Source: Hyalella azteca (taxonomy: Eukaryota; Arthropoda; Malacostraca; Amphipoda; Hyalellidae). From it: 64,000 nucleotides of DNA. The stretch spans positions 39,618 through 103,617 of the forward strand of contig NW_025941721.1 of assembly GCF_000764305.2 (NCBI RefSeq), given 5' to 3'. Under the pieces are notes generated by a model. That model searched no databases and was not told the origin of the DNA. It was given only the letters and a program-made list of their open reading frames with translations. Shown piece after piece: positions 11,528 to 22,303 of this stretch (positions are counted from its first letter, which is position 1; each line of letters starts with the position of its first letter). Made by a program: the position numbers and the translations under genes.

Positions 11528-13689
11528 CTGCTGAGCTTCGATTGAATAAATAGGCTTATCTCATGGAAATGCAAAGAGAAGTTTTTCATTTAATTTGAAA
11601 TGAGCGTCTATTACTGATCTTTTATACACGAGTCCAAAGCGTGATTTGAATTTCTTCATATATTGCAAGGTTGCTCAAGAGTTATGTATACATTGGGATA
11701 TATTGCGTCATCGGGTGTAACTTGCCCAAGATAAGAAATTGCGTTTGCAATTTAATTTTTCTCAAGCACACAGCATTGCAAATTTAAGTGAAATCTGCAG
11801 AGCATATCTTGGTCTTCTTCAATTGACCAGTCGCTTGACTGATCCAGCAGCGCTGGATTACACCAGCCAGCTGGATGTCGTGGTCGGCGCTCATACCTCG
11901 AAGAAACTGCCCGTTCCGACCGGTCTGGCCGTAACCCCGTATCACGCTTAATTTTCTGGATAATTCCAAGCTAGATACTTGAGGCCCAAAAATCTATAAT
12001 GATTCTGACAAGAAAGGGAATTTTTCCCTCGGATTTATGGCATGAAGGTAAGCGGTTTCGGCCATGACTGACTTTGAATTTTCTTAAAAAAAAGTTGATC
12101 GTTTTTAAAACCAGTGACATAAGGTATTTCTAAAGAAAATGGTTGTTTGAAAATATGCCCATAGCTATTTTCTACTTCCGGTTTTACAGGGAACTCCCAT
12201 TTCCGAGCTGCAATGCACCACTTATTTTCTAAATTATTATTGACTGAAAACATCAAACTGTTAACGCTGGTGCATAATGACTATTAATAACTTCAGTAAT
12301 ATTGATATTATACTTTTTACTTTTATGTTGATTATTATTACCTCTACTTTTATTTTGTTATTATTAATATTATTATTATCATTATTATTATTATATTATT
12401 ATTATTTTCATTGTTATAGTTATCCAATTTATTGTTGCTTATTTGCAGAAGTTAAATTGATTGATTTAGATTCGGCCAGTCTTCGGAGGGAAGGAAGGAG
12501 GCATTTTTTACCGCACTTTTCAGATTCGGCCGCGTCCGTACCGAAGGTATTGAGCGCCAAATACGCGCGCCCCACGATCGCCGCAAGCTCGCTCGCTCTA
12601 TGACCGGATTCTAATCAGACGCTTATTTCGCTCGTACAACCAGCGCGTAAAAAGGATATATGAGTTGCTAATTTACGCGCTGGGTGAGCTTATAGCGTCT
12701 CTTTAATTCTTGCATTAGCTTACCACCTCAAAAATTTCTATGGGGTATCCAAGCTCCCAACCTCTTCGGACGTCTCCCTCTGATCTATATATCTTATGTG
12801 TAAATATGGATTGCTGCTACTTGAAGAAAGTACTTTATGGCAGCGCGTGATCTGTTACCTATATATTTGTTATAGCTGACGTGGAGAACCAACGGAAAGT
12901 TTTAAAGAATTACTCCGAAAAGATTCATAAAGTTCGGACACATCCGTTAGTTTGAATGAAGTTAGCTGGAGTCCTATCCTTGATGAGGGCCTCAGTTGTC
13001 ATCAGTAGATTGGCATCGGGGCATCGCATGACGATGCTGGTGCATTCTTCCAGTACCTTTCAAGCTATGGTCTCGTTGTGAGCCTCCCTCAGGTGGTTAC
13101 TTGGTCTGAAGTTGGCAACTAAGGCAAAAGCTTAATTTCGTAGCAGTGAGCATTATTAACAAGAACATTCGCAGGTGGTCAAACAAAGATGTTTAAAAAG
13201 CCTATTCTGCCATCCTACATATACTAATACATGTTAGTTTAGACGAATGATTCACTGCGGAATATTTGGCGATTCTTTATTCGTGTTTTTACTTATATTC
13301 GTTTTATGGCCTATTTAAAAACAATTTTTTTTAGTTTAATAGTGTTTGCGCGTAATTACTCCTGATTTCAATAATATGAAGTTCCTTAAATATTTTAAGG
13401 TAAGAGACTATTATCATGAATGTCTATATGACAATGAGTGGTGAACCCTCAATGTGATGACGACTAAGAGCTGTTGCCCCCTCTTAAAGAAAGAAAGAAT
13501 TGTTACAGAACAAGTAAATTCACAGGGCACAGGGCTATGCTTCCATCTTGGAAGTCATTGACACTGCTTCTTTAAATACTTAGAAATACTGCATAAACCA
13601 GCATCAGTAATTTCACATATAAATTAAGCACGATCTACAGCTCTACGAGCCCTGTTTACAAGCGCGAACCGCTCGCATCATAAAGGCCA
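11528..13689. other. Unduplicated spacer within the A/B array; no gene recognised
   Basis: This segment occupies the place where a second block A would be expected. It contains a TTA-type microsatellite (about 12300-12420) and a GC-richer patch near 12470-12610. ORFs at 11739-11951 and 12277-12603 show no domain pattern; the latter is largely translated microsatellite. No RNA gene or mobile-element ends were recognised inside. Confidence 0.5.
12300..12420. repeat. TTA/TAT microsatellite
   Basis: An imperfect run of TTA/ATT triplets interspersed with ATTATTATC. It explains the leucine/isoleucine/tyrosine-rich translation over this stretch. Confidence 0.85.
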
Positions 13690-16600
13690 TTGAGGGCTGG
13701 AGTTCCCCCTTAACCCAGGTAACGACTTACTCTGATCAATGCGACGCCTTCGTAATGACATCGATAACTTGAGTCAAAGCATTCAGCGGCTGATGTTAAG
13801 AGCGCCACCAACGCCTAATGTGATTGCATGACTGATTTCCAAATCAAAGATTAAATATGAAAGCCTGTAAAGGCGAGTTAAGCGTACACTCCCTAGACCC
13901 AGCTACTGGTCCATGTGAATGATAAACAGAACCACTAGGATTTTAATATTTTTAATAAATTTAATAATCAATGAAAATTATTGCAATTTTATTTTCAACA
14001 GAATAAGTAAATGGAATTCGTTATTACAATAAATGTAGTAGGATTTATATAATTGATCTAATTACAATGCTTAAACTCAGACTCTTTCATTGCACAGTAA
14101 TAAAGTTATGATTAATTATTGACAAACGTTTTGTTTAATTAGATTTATTGCACTCATTGTTGTTGTTCGATGATAAACAGAACACTTGCATCTAACACAT
14201 TAACTGCGAAAAGTTTTCAATAAATTTAAACTACGGTGCCAATGACGATATGAAAACATATAAAACATTCTTCTTAAACTCGAGTTCCCTTTTGTTCGTT
14301 TTTACGTACATGCAACTTAGTTTAAATTCGTTCTTTAATTTTGAATTCAGAACGTTGCTATCGCGGTAATTAAGGCACCGGATTTTTATGGAAATGAGGG
14401 ACGCCGATCTAATTTGTGTTTCAAAAATAGCCGGTAAAATTTAGAATGTTCATTTCACCAAACCAAGATTTTTCGAACGCTCCTGAATTTAATTCGATAT
14501 TCACTTCATTGCTCACATGGACAAACTTTTGGGGCGAAAAAATATACTTACGATTGAGAATTTTACTCACAAAAAATCAAAATAAAAATTTTCAGTCAAT
14601 AATGAAATATTAAAACATCTTAAGTATATTCTTAAGATGTTTCGAGCATAGTCGTATCTGTCTGGAACTATTAAAATACTCCAGCTCGAGTTACGCGAAT
14701 TACCTTTGACGATGATTAAATAATCAAATTATTTCCGTTTAAAAATTAGATTTAATTCGTAGAGATGTGTCATATGTTCATATTATTATTCGTAGATTAT
14801 ATGTAAATATATGGATTATGGATGCAAATCTATTTCATATTTTATGCAATAACGCTCACCCATGAAGGCATAAATAATTAGCTTATCCCAACATTGCTTC
14901 TTCAGAGAATTACTAAGATAAGATAAAATTTTTGTCTTAACTGTTTAATCCGACCCAGCTCTGTAAAAGTTCTCTAATTCCTGGAAAGCACTAGATTTTC
15001 CTTCCTCTTTGGTATTACGTAAGTTTGAGTTCTTAATTTAAACAAAATAAAAAACAACATTTTTTTAATTATTCACCCGTAAGTATTGAAGGCTAATATT
15101 AAAGTATTAAAATACTTGTTATCAAAGAAGGCTCATCAGTGTACAAAAAATAAAGTAATCTTTCTCAGAATATCAGAGGCAATAGTATACGCGGGGGCAG
15201 TTAATAAGGCTCCCGCAATGCGTAGGTAATTTACTTCAATTGAAAAGGCTTTACTCTGATCTAAAACTGAATGCCTTTTCCAGGGAAAGTAAATATGAAA
15301 TGAGCCCAACTTCTTTTATATAAATTTTTCCTAATACGACCTTCTTAACAATATACTAAGTTCGCTAAACAAATAAAAAAACCTTAGCGTCGATTGCCGG
15401 TAACATTATCTTCATTTTTGCTGGTGTGGCTATAACGGTCGCAAGTAAAATCTATATTATCCCCTTATAACATAGAAAATGGTGGAAAAATATTGCTAAA
15501 ATTGCAAGAAAAATTATATTCGGTTATAATTCGGTAATAAATGTAAACAATTGTTATTTATATATCAAAAATTCATTCGTAAGTACATAATAAAAGGAAT
15601 ATTAAGGCCTTGACGATGTTTCACAACGTCTACATTGTTCCTTGAATTTCCATTTAGGTTCAGGTTAATCCAATGCAATTTAGGCATCTATAAAAGGGCC
15701 GTCATCTTCCTTGCATTGTGACCTTATCCTGCGGTCGAATGCGGGATTAAGAAGAGCTTAATTTTGCGCATGTTGGGCACAACGTGCTGATCATTAAAGG
15801 TTTTGTATGCCACTGCATTTATTTTTTCATGTACGGATGAAGGGGCCAAAAGCCTAAGAGGCAATCAATCCATGTATCAACACACTGGTTCAAGCAAGTT
15901 GAATTTGAGCTCCTCACTGAAACGAATTAAATCTCATTGCGTCAGTATAAACAAAATGTTTGCTCCCAAACTCAAGCTAAAACCTTTGGGTTTCGCTATG
16001 AAATGTGAAGATTTGAAGCTGGAACCTTAGCACGCAATCCTGCATTTGACGACCTTGAAGAAAATGTTTTCGTTTAGTTGTTGTTCCTCGTCTCTTTGCT
16101 GATTCTACGAGCCATTGATGCTTCAGTCTAATAAGCGTCTTGTAATGCGATTTGTTTAGATTTCCTAGCATTCGGCCTAGCGTCAAGCCTACGTATGTCT
16201 GAGATGTACCTGATTATTACTTGACGAAGTCTATCTACGTACCATTTTGTCTACTTCTGAAATTTAATGTTTTTTTCATGGTCGGCTGCATTAATTTAGC
16301 TTTCTTACAGAGAGAACGTTGTTGTAAGTTGATGTCGATCGCTATCTGCACGAACACAATTGAAAAGCTGCATCGATGAAGTGTCTGTCTACTTGTGTTG
16401 TAATTTTGCGCATTTTGTCATCGTTTTTCAATGCATAACTATTTTAAACGGCTTCGTTCGTTTCCAATTTAAACTTTTAAGTAAACCATTGGAGAAAATT
16501 TTCAGCAATTTGGGGTTTATTTTCTCGTCATAACCTAAGTTTTTGAACAAAGGTCGGGTAATGGAACTGAAGCCCATGTCATTTTAGCGTAAGGCTGAGT

Positions 16601-18555
16601 TGGGCTCAACATAAGTGGCTCAGTGTGCCATTATGAGCAGAATGTGTGCGTTCAATTTGTAGTGTAAGACCACAGTTCGGTACGTCGCATTGTTCAAATA
16701 CTGTAAATCTGAAGCGGTACTACGTATCAGGATAGCATTTCACCAATCCACAGTTTAATTAAATAAAAATCGATTCACTGTACATGAAAGAAAGTTGGAC
16801 ATTTTCCAATGCCACAAAAGTGAGTAAGGAGATACAGAAACAAGGAAGGGAATCGCTATGACGTATCAAAGAGTCCCTAGACCAGCATCCGGCAAGACAA
16901 ATAGCTTAATATAAATTAGGATATTTTGAGCGACCTGTATATGTTATCCCTCCGACCGCTCTGCAGAACTTGTGTTTGTATGTGTCACACTATTCACGAG
17001 AGCAGAACTTTCAACGACAAATTAAAAGAGGTTTGCATCAAGTCATTTCCTTTTCATTGTTCAGCACCAGCATGCATGTCATTGTTTTTGTTCATGATCT
17101 CATGGCCGCTATAATGCATATGCAAAATGGGATATTCAATTTTTTTTGCGGCCTTAGCGTCATCTCATGTCAGACCTTACATCAACATGAACGTGTAAGA
17201 CCTAATCTCATAATAAACCCAAATGGTCGATAAGCACGTGCAACAAATTCATATAAAAAAGTTTTTACCAATGTCCTGAGCATCAAGCTGATTGTTTAAA
17301 TGATTTTAACTTTGAAGATCATTTTATTTTGACAATACAAACATAACCATATAACACTGCCCTGAAGAAAAATTTTGAAAACGATGGCATATGTGGAAGA
17401 TTCTTGTTATCTCCAGTTTTTCCAGAAATCCCCGCTGTCACGTCATTACAAATTTAGTATGATTGTATACTTTTCATCTTTCACACAAACTTCCGCCATC
17501 AGTGCATGACACACGACGTATGAAAATCGTTCAACTTTCAGACAAATGAGCGCCAGGAAACTGTTCGTCGATTTTGTTCTTCTGCTCTGCAAAAAATTCG
17601 CCTCTGTAATGAGGTTTTCCTGAACGCTTGCGGCAGGTATATATAAAAAAGTTAATGTTCGACACGAATAAGGAATTTCATGATTTGAGTAATAATCTGT
17701 TTTTCCTTCATAATTTGAGTCAAATCTTGAAGTGAGAATCACGAAAACAACAACAATGTTATAGGAAATTAATCTGTGTTTGTCAGGCCAATCTCCGCGC
17801 GCGAAATCGGCAGCGGTTGGGAAGTTGAACGCTTTTTCATGGACGGAAACTCAGGAGCTGATGATGGCAGGGGCGAAATCTCTTGGAAAATAATATAATA
17901 AATAATCTACTCTACGGTTTAATCTTTATATGGAAATACACTTTAATTGATAGTTTTAGGAAAAATGGCATGCGATTTCCCCTGACATATTTGTTAATTT
18001 AAATTTTTAAATATTCAATAATAATTTCTTACAATTTGTTAGCACGCTGTTTTTTTTTCCTTCATTTGAAACCTTCAAAACTGCAAAAATAACATGAATC
18101 ACTTGCGAATCAGATGCGCAGAAAATTTAAAAATGCCGACAGTTTAAGTCACGGTCTAGGGAGATAGCTGCATCATCATTATTGTAAAACCTAATAAAGT
18201 ATTAAAAAAATTGAAAATATTTAGACAATTCAATAGAAAAAATTGAATAAGTCCAAGCCTAAAAATGAGAGATGTATTTTCGGTATATAAAAAAAGTTGG
18301 ATAACAAGTTCATGATTCTCACAGCTAACGTGTTAGCGAACTAGCGACGTAAATAAGAGTATCAGAAGAATTATTGTGACTGGATACGACAACCAATCAC
18401 TACAGAGCAACGAGCAATCATGGATTGTGCACGGCAGCATATATGAAAAGTTACATAAAAGCTAACAATCACCAAGATCATGTTCGAGATTTAGTATACT
18501 GTATACTGATCAAAAATCGTGATAATGTAAAACTCTCTCTTATACGTACTAAATT

Positions 18556-18620
18556 TCAATGTTTAATGCTTCTTCTAACATGAAAATGAATGTTTGTTGC
18601 ATTCGAAACGTCGTTAATAA
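18556..18620 (+). mobile_element. Degenerate Penelope-type hammerhead-like sequence
   Basis: The sequence ATGAATG...TTGCATTCGAAACGTCG closely resembles the hammerhead-like motif on the minus strand at 49182-49229 (GAATG...GCATTCGAAACGTCG). A GAATG/CATTC stem, the GAAA core and the GTC triplet are present. The first core (CTGATGA in active ribozymes) is degraded to about CATGAAA. The corresponding region of the first block B (near 8005) lacks this sequence. It is probably a small remnant of a retroelement insertion; catalytic activity is unlikely. Confidence 0.4.
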
Positions 18621-18857
18621 AGAAAAACTACCTCCTGAAACTTGCCTTTTATCTACCGTCATTGAAGAAAAGTTCCACTTCCTGATAATATAAACCAACG
18701 AATTCTCTGGTCATCAATCACACTTGTGTAAACACGTAAATCCTGCCATCTAATAATAATATGTACAATAATAAATGTAATATAATGTTCGTTAGTTAAT
18801 GCCTTTTTTCATCAAACATTTTAAAAAGAATTTTCAATGACAATCATTAGGAACATA

Positions 18858-19374
18858 CCCAGCAGGCATCTGACGTTGAAACAACGTTGATTATTGGTTG
18901 ATTTCAGGTTGAAATGCTGAAGAACCGAAATTGAACGTATAATCAAAGTCGAAATCTGACCAAAACATGAAGGGACATATAACAACCTTATTTTAACGTT
19001 GAAACAGGGTCGATATTAGTACGTTGAATTTTTATTTATTTTTAAACGTTTAATCAATGTTGATTCCAGATTGAAATGCTAGACAACCAAAATTAAACGC
19101 CTAATCAACGTCGAAATCTAACCACACCAGAAAGGACGTAAAACATTTTTAGAGCTGCCGTGGTCAAGGTTGCTAAGGCGTCACGCGGTCTCCAGCGATC
19201 CCGGGTTCGAAATTTGCTACGGACGAAAAACAGGTTGGTTCATTGACGTTGCATTGTAACGTCAGTACGACGTTTCATGAGAGACGTTGCTTCAATTTTC
19301 ATTCTAAACCTCTTTTCACCCCGATCTCAACGTCGTAATAGGTAGTTGTTTCAACGTCGATTCAACCAGCTGGG
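18858..19374. mobile_element. 517-bp non-autonomous DNA transposon with CCCAGC ends and ATA target duplication
   Basis: The ends are CCCAGCAGGCATCTGACGTT and, as reverse complement of the right end, CCCAGCTGGTTGAATCGACG, followed inside by GTTGAAACAAC in both. ATA flanks the element on both sides (18855-18857 and 19375-19377). The first block B has the empty site (GGGACATAGTAAC near 8245). The interior repeats AACGTTGA/TCAACGT motifs and holds a tRNA-like module at about 19155-19222. No transposase frame is present. The superfamily is left open; a 3-bp target duplication limits the choices. Confidence 0.75.
19155..19222 (+). other. tRNA-like module inside the CCCAGC element
   Basis: GTGGTCAAGGTTGCTAAGGCG resembles a tRNA D-arm or A-box region, and CCGGGTTCGAAAT resembles the T-arm or B box, spaced like a short tRNA. 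Acceptor-stem pairing is poor, so this is a tRNA-derived pol III promoter relic rather than a gene. Confidence 0.4.
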
Positions 19375-19656
19375 ATAGTCACCTGTATTATGATAAAATG
19401 TTATCATTTAGAAACTTTACAATTGCTGTTGATAGAATTTCAGGGTGATTGATGGAATTTTTTCGAAAGTATTTGCAGCCACGTGTACGGGCTGAGCAAT
19501 GAAATTGATTGATTAACAGAACTAGGGTCCGAGTTCAATCTCTGCGGGAAACTTCAGCTTCCGTGGCGGGACCTGCGCTGTTAAGCGCTTAATTTGTCGA
19601 CGGAGGTGACAGGTGGGTAGTTCATCCATGTGGCTTTATTCCTTTATTTATTTTAG

Positions 19657-20007
19657 ACAACTGGACGTGTTCCTGGGCACAGTGACACAATGCATGATCG
19701 TCCTCCTCTGCACCACTACCATCAGTAAGAAGCAAGCAACAACATCTCGCATCAGCTTGCCATAGGGTACGCACACAGTGAAAGCAGGTTTGCCCGTGCG
19801 GGCAACCTGCTCCAACCTGCCACAAGAATGAACGTAGGATAATAAAGTAAGTGTTCACAGTGAAAACCTGTACGAATAGGCTTCTGTATTCTATGGTTTC
19901 AGGCGCCAGCCTGAGCAGGTAACCAGCACGCTGGCAACCTGCTTCCACTGTGTGCGCACCCCAACAGAAGACATCAGCTGGCCCAGCTGAGGATAGATGC
20001 GCGCTAA
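19657..20007 (+). pseudogene. Duplicate of the membrane-segment exon, interrupted by a transposon
   Basis: Same acceptor and frame as 8527-8677. The frame is split after ATCAGCTTGC by the 201-bp element at 19763-19963; the remainder resumes at AACAGAAGACATCAGC and ends at TAA (20005-20007). Ala-to-Asp and other replacements lie in the hydrophobic stretch. If the first copy is an exon, this one is broken. Confidence 0.3.
19763..19963. mobile_element. 201-bp miniature inverted-repeat element
   Basis: The left end TAGGGTACGCACACAGTG and the reverse complement of the right end TGGGGTGCGCACACAGTG match, and both continue into AAGCAGGTT, giving inverted repeats of about 28 bp. The interior contains further CAGGTTGC/GCAACCTG palindromes. 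It is absent from the duplicate at 8625-8640, which supplies the empty site. The target duplication is short or ambiguous (CA-like). No coding capacity. Confidence 0.75.
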
Positions 20008-21930
20008 GTTTCGTTTCTTAGCGATATGAGGCTTTCTTTTTTAGTCACAATGCTGCGAGATTAGCCAGCGCATTCAGGTCTTCCCGAGTGCCTGAAAGCA
20101 GCAGCAAAAAATGCTGCCTGATAGATTACAGTCATGGAATACAAGTTGAAAATTGTCATACTTCTTTATGGCTTTTTTATCCGAGTCTATTAATAAAGAA
20201 TCAGTATCTTCCTTCAATAATACAATGGAAGCAGAAAATAAGTTGTGATGAGTGATCTTAAGTGTAAAGTCTGACCTTGAAATAATGTTCGTTCAAAACA
20301 GAATTATAGTTTCAGATATTTACAAGAAGGTCTTATATGGTTCAGGATACAACAAAATCTACGTAGCAAAGCAATGGACCGACAGTGGCGGAATATTCAT
20401 AAGGCATTCTGCTCCTTATATCAAGCTCATGTTTAAGAAAAATCTGAGGAGCAAAGTTGCCTGGTAATGCCGGACGACTAGGATTTCTCGGTCTTCAGTG
20501 CCACCGAAAATACCACGATATGCTGTAGGTTGTGCCATATTTCTGCTCTAAATCATTTCTCTGTTAATAATGTTGAACATAATTTTCGAATCCAAGAGAT
20601 TCTCAAATGTATCTTCATTTAATTATTTAAGCAGGTCGATTCAGCTACATGAAAGTTTTTGAAACACAGACAAGCATCCAAACTTAGCGTGCAAAAAGTT
20701 TTTAAATGAAGTCGATTGATGCTTAATACGTTGATGCATTATGATCGTTCAGGAGGAATAGGAAAAAAGGGTTAATGGGTAATCCGGGGAGTTAATGGAG
20801 CAATGGAGTTCCATTAACATGGATGGTGTCATTAGAAGCTGGACGTCAAGCAACCCATAAATTGTCCTATTATAATAAGCGAATGAACTTCATTCAACTT
20901 CATACTGATATTTCTGAAAAATTCGCCTTAATAGCTGAATTGTCATTCACACTTACAATAACGGATTCTTTCCGATGCCACAACAAAACTATAACACAAC
21001 TATGACAAACCTGACGACAGTCACCAATTAAGAAATTTATCTCCTTTGATCGGTATTTTGATGAAATATGTTGGAAGAAAATTTAAATGAATTTGCTTTT
21101 GTTTTTCACTAAGGAACGCAGCGCTCATTATCCTCTGCGGCCTCGGTGGACATATTGCGGCAGCCCAGCAACGCCATCCAATAATGTCGTCTCGGTACAC
21201 AGGTTTCTTCCTTGTCCTGCTCTAGTAGTAGAATGTAAGTAATTGCTAATGCTATTTCTCATAAAGTAATTAAGATATTCCAACATAGATTATATCCCTC
21301 CACTACAATCATAATCTATTTTAACATACAGTCGATCGAATGACTTCTATCGTATATGTTTCTCAAGCCTGGATGATGTCAGCCAACAGACCAATGCAGA
21401 TTGTTGAGGAGTTTACAAGATTATTATTTTCCATTGAATGGGATTTGTCTGCTCGTCATCATAGTGACAATAGGGGCATCGAGCTGGAAAAATTCTCTTC
21501 CTATTGTATAGGTAAAATAATACTCATTTAGTCTTTATATTGTAGGTTAAAAACCTACACTATAACTATACACTAAAACCTACACTATTTAGACGTGCAT
21601 AATATTTTTTCAATTAAGTTTTTAAACGAAGCACATTTTGTCAAATAAATTCGCTTCCAATTATTAATGCAGCTTGGATAGAAATCGAACGCTACATTCT
21701 AATAGCTTGTGGACGCATCAAATGCTGCCTCAGCATAAAACGAGATCAAATAAATTGCACTGAGACTCGCAACTCGAACTGCAGATGCAAATTACTTCCA
21801 AACACCACAGCTTCACTTCACAGTGTTCTCCAGGGCGATTCTCCTCCCCTCAACACAACTAAAACTACTAATTTGCTTCCAGAAGACGAAAAATGCCAGA
21901 ATAAATAAACTGTGTTGTTACTCTCATCAG

Positions 21931-22084
21931 ATTTCATAACTACCCGACTGTCGGAGCTGGAAGTGCACACGCAGGCCGGAAAATGTCTGGAACTTGACAC
22001 GAGCTTTTGGATGCATTCAGCGTTGCAATTGATGAAATGCAATGTGGGGCATCCCGTCTACATTGTTAATGAAAACTGGCAGGT
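21931..22084 (+). CDS. Candidate 154-nt exon, second copy
   Basis: Duplicate of 10968-11121 with conserved acceptor (CTCTCATCAG), length, phase and donor GTAAGT. The frame stays open with GKCLELDTSFWMHSALQLMK intact. Replacements include Lys to Ile, His to Gln, and several at the 3' end. The region just upstream has acquired an in-frame TAA (AATAAATAA near 21900) that would not matter if the acceptor is used. Function not recognised. Confidence 0.28.
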
Positions 22085-22303
22085 GTAAGTAAAGCAAACT
22101 GCCCGCCAGGTACGAGAGAAACGAGATATTTGTTGTATTGTGAATAACCTCACATTATTCCAGCCGGGGAGAACCCTCGACGCTCCCAGCTTCCGTTATT
22201 CCTTGCGACTACAGAGGGATTTTCTCAACACGAGCTGCCGGCAAGACGAATGCATGAATATCCAGCTACATATCTGTTGACATGGGAAACATTCTATTTT
22301 AGA

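Larger units (their letters stand above)
13690..22303. repeat. Segmental duplication block B, second copy
   Basis: Direct duplicate of 3446-11339. It joins without a break to the second copy of block A at 22304, showing that the original repeating unit was B-A (about 10-11 kb). It carries insertions missing from the first copy (18858-19374, 19763-19963, about 17136-17425, and a Penelope-like piece near 18560-18620). Short ORFs such as 15803-16030, 16970-17233 and 20252-20467 are broken or heavily substituted in the first copy. Confidence 0.85.

Noticed and set aside
20252..20467. 71-residue ORF in the second block B
   Set aside because: The first copy (near 8960-9140) has a 2-bp deletion and several replacements; no known domain.
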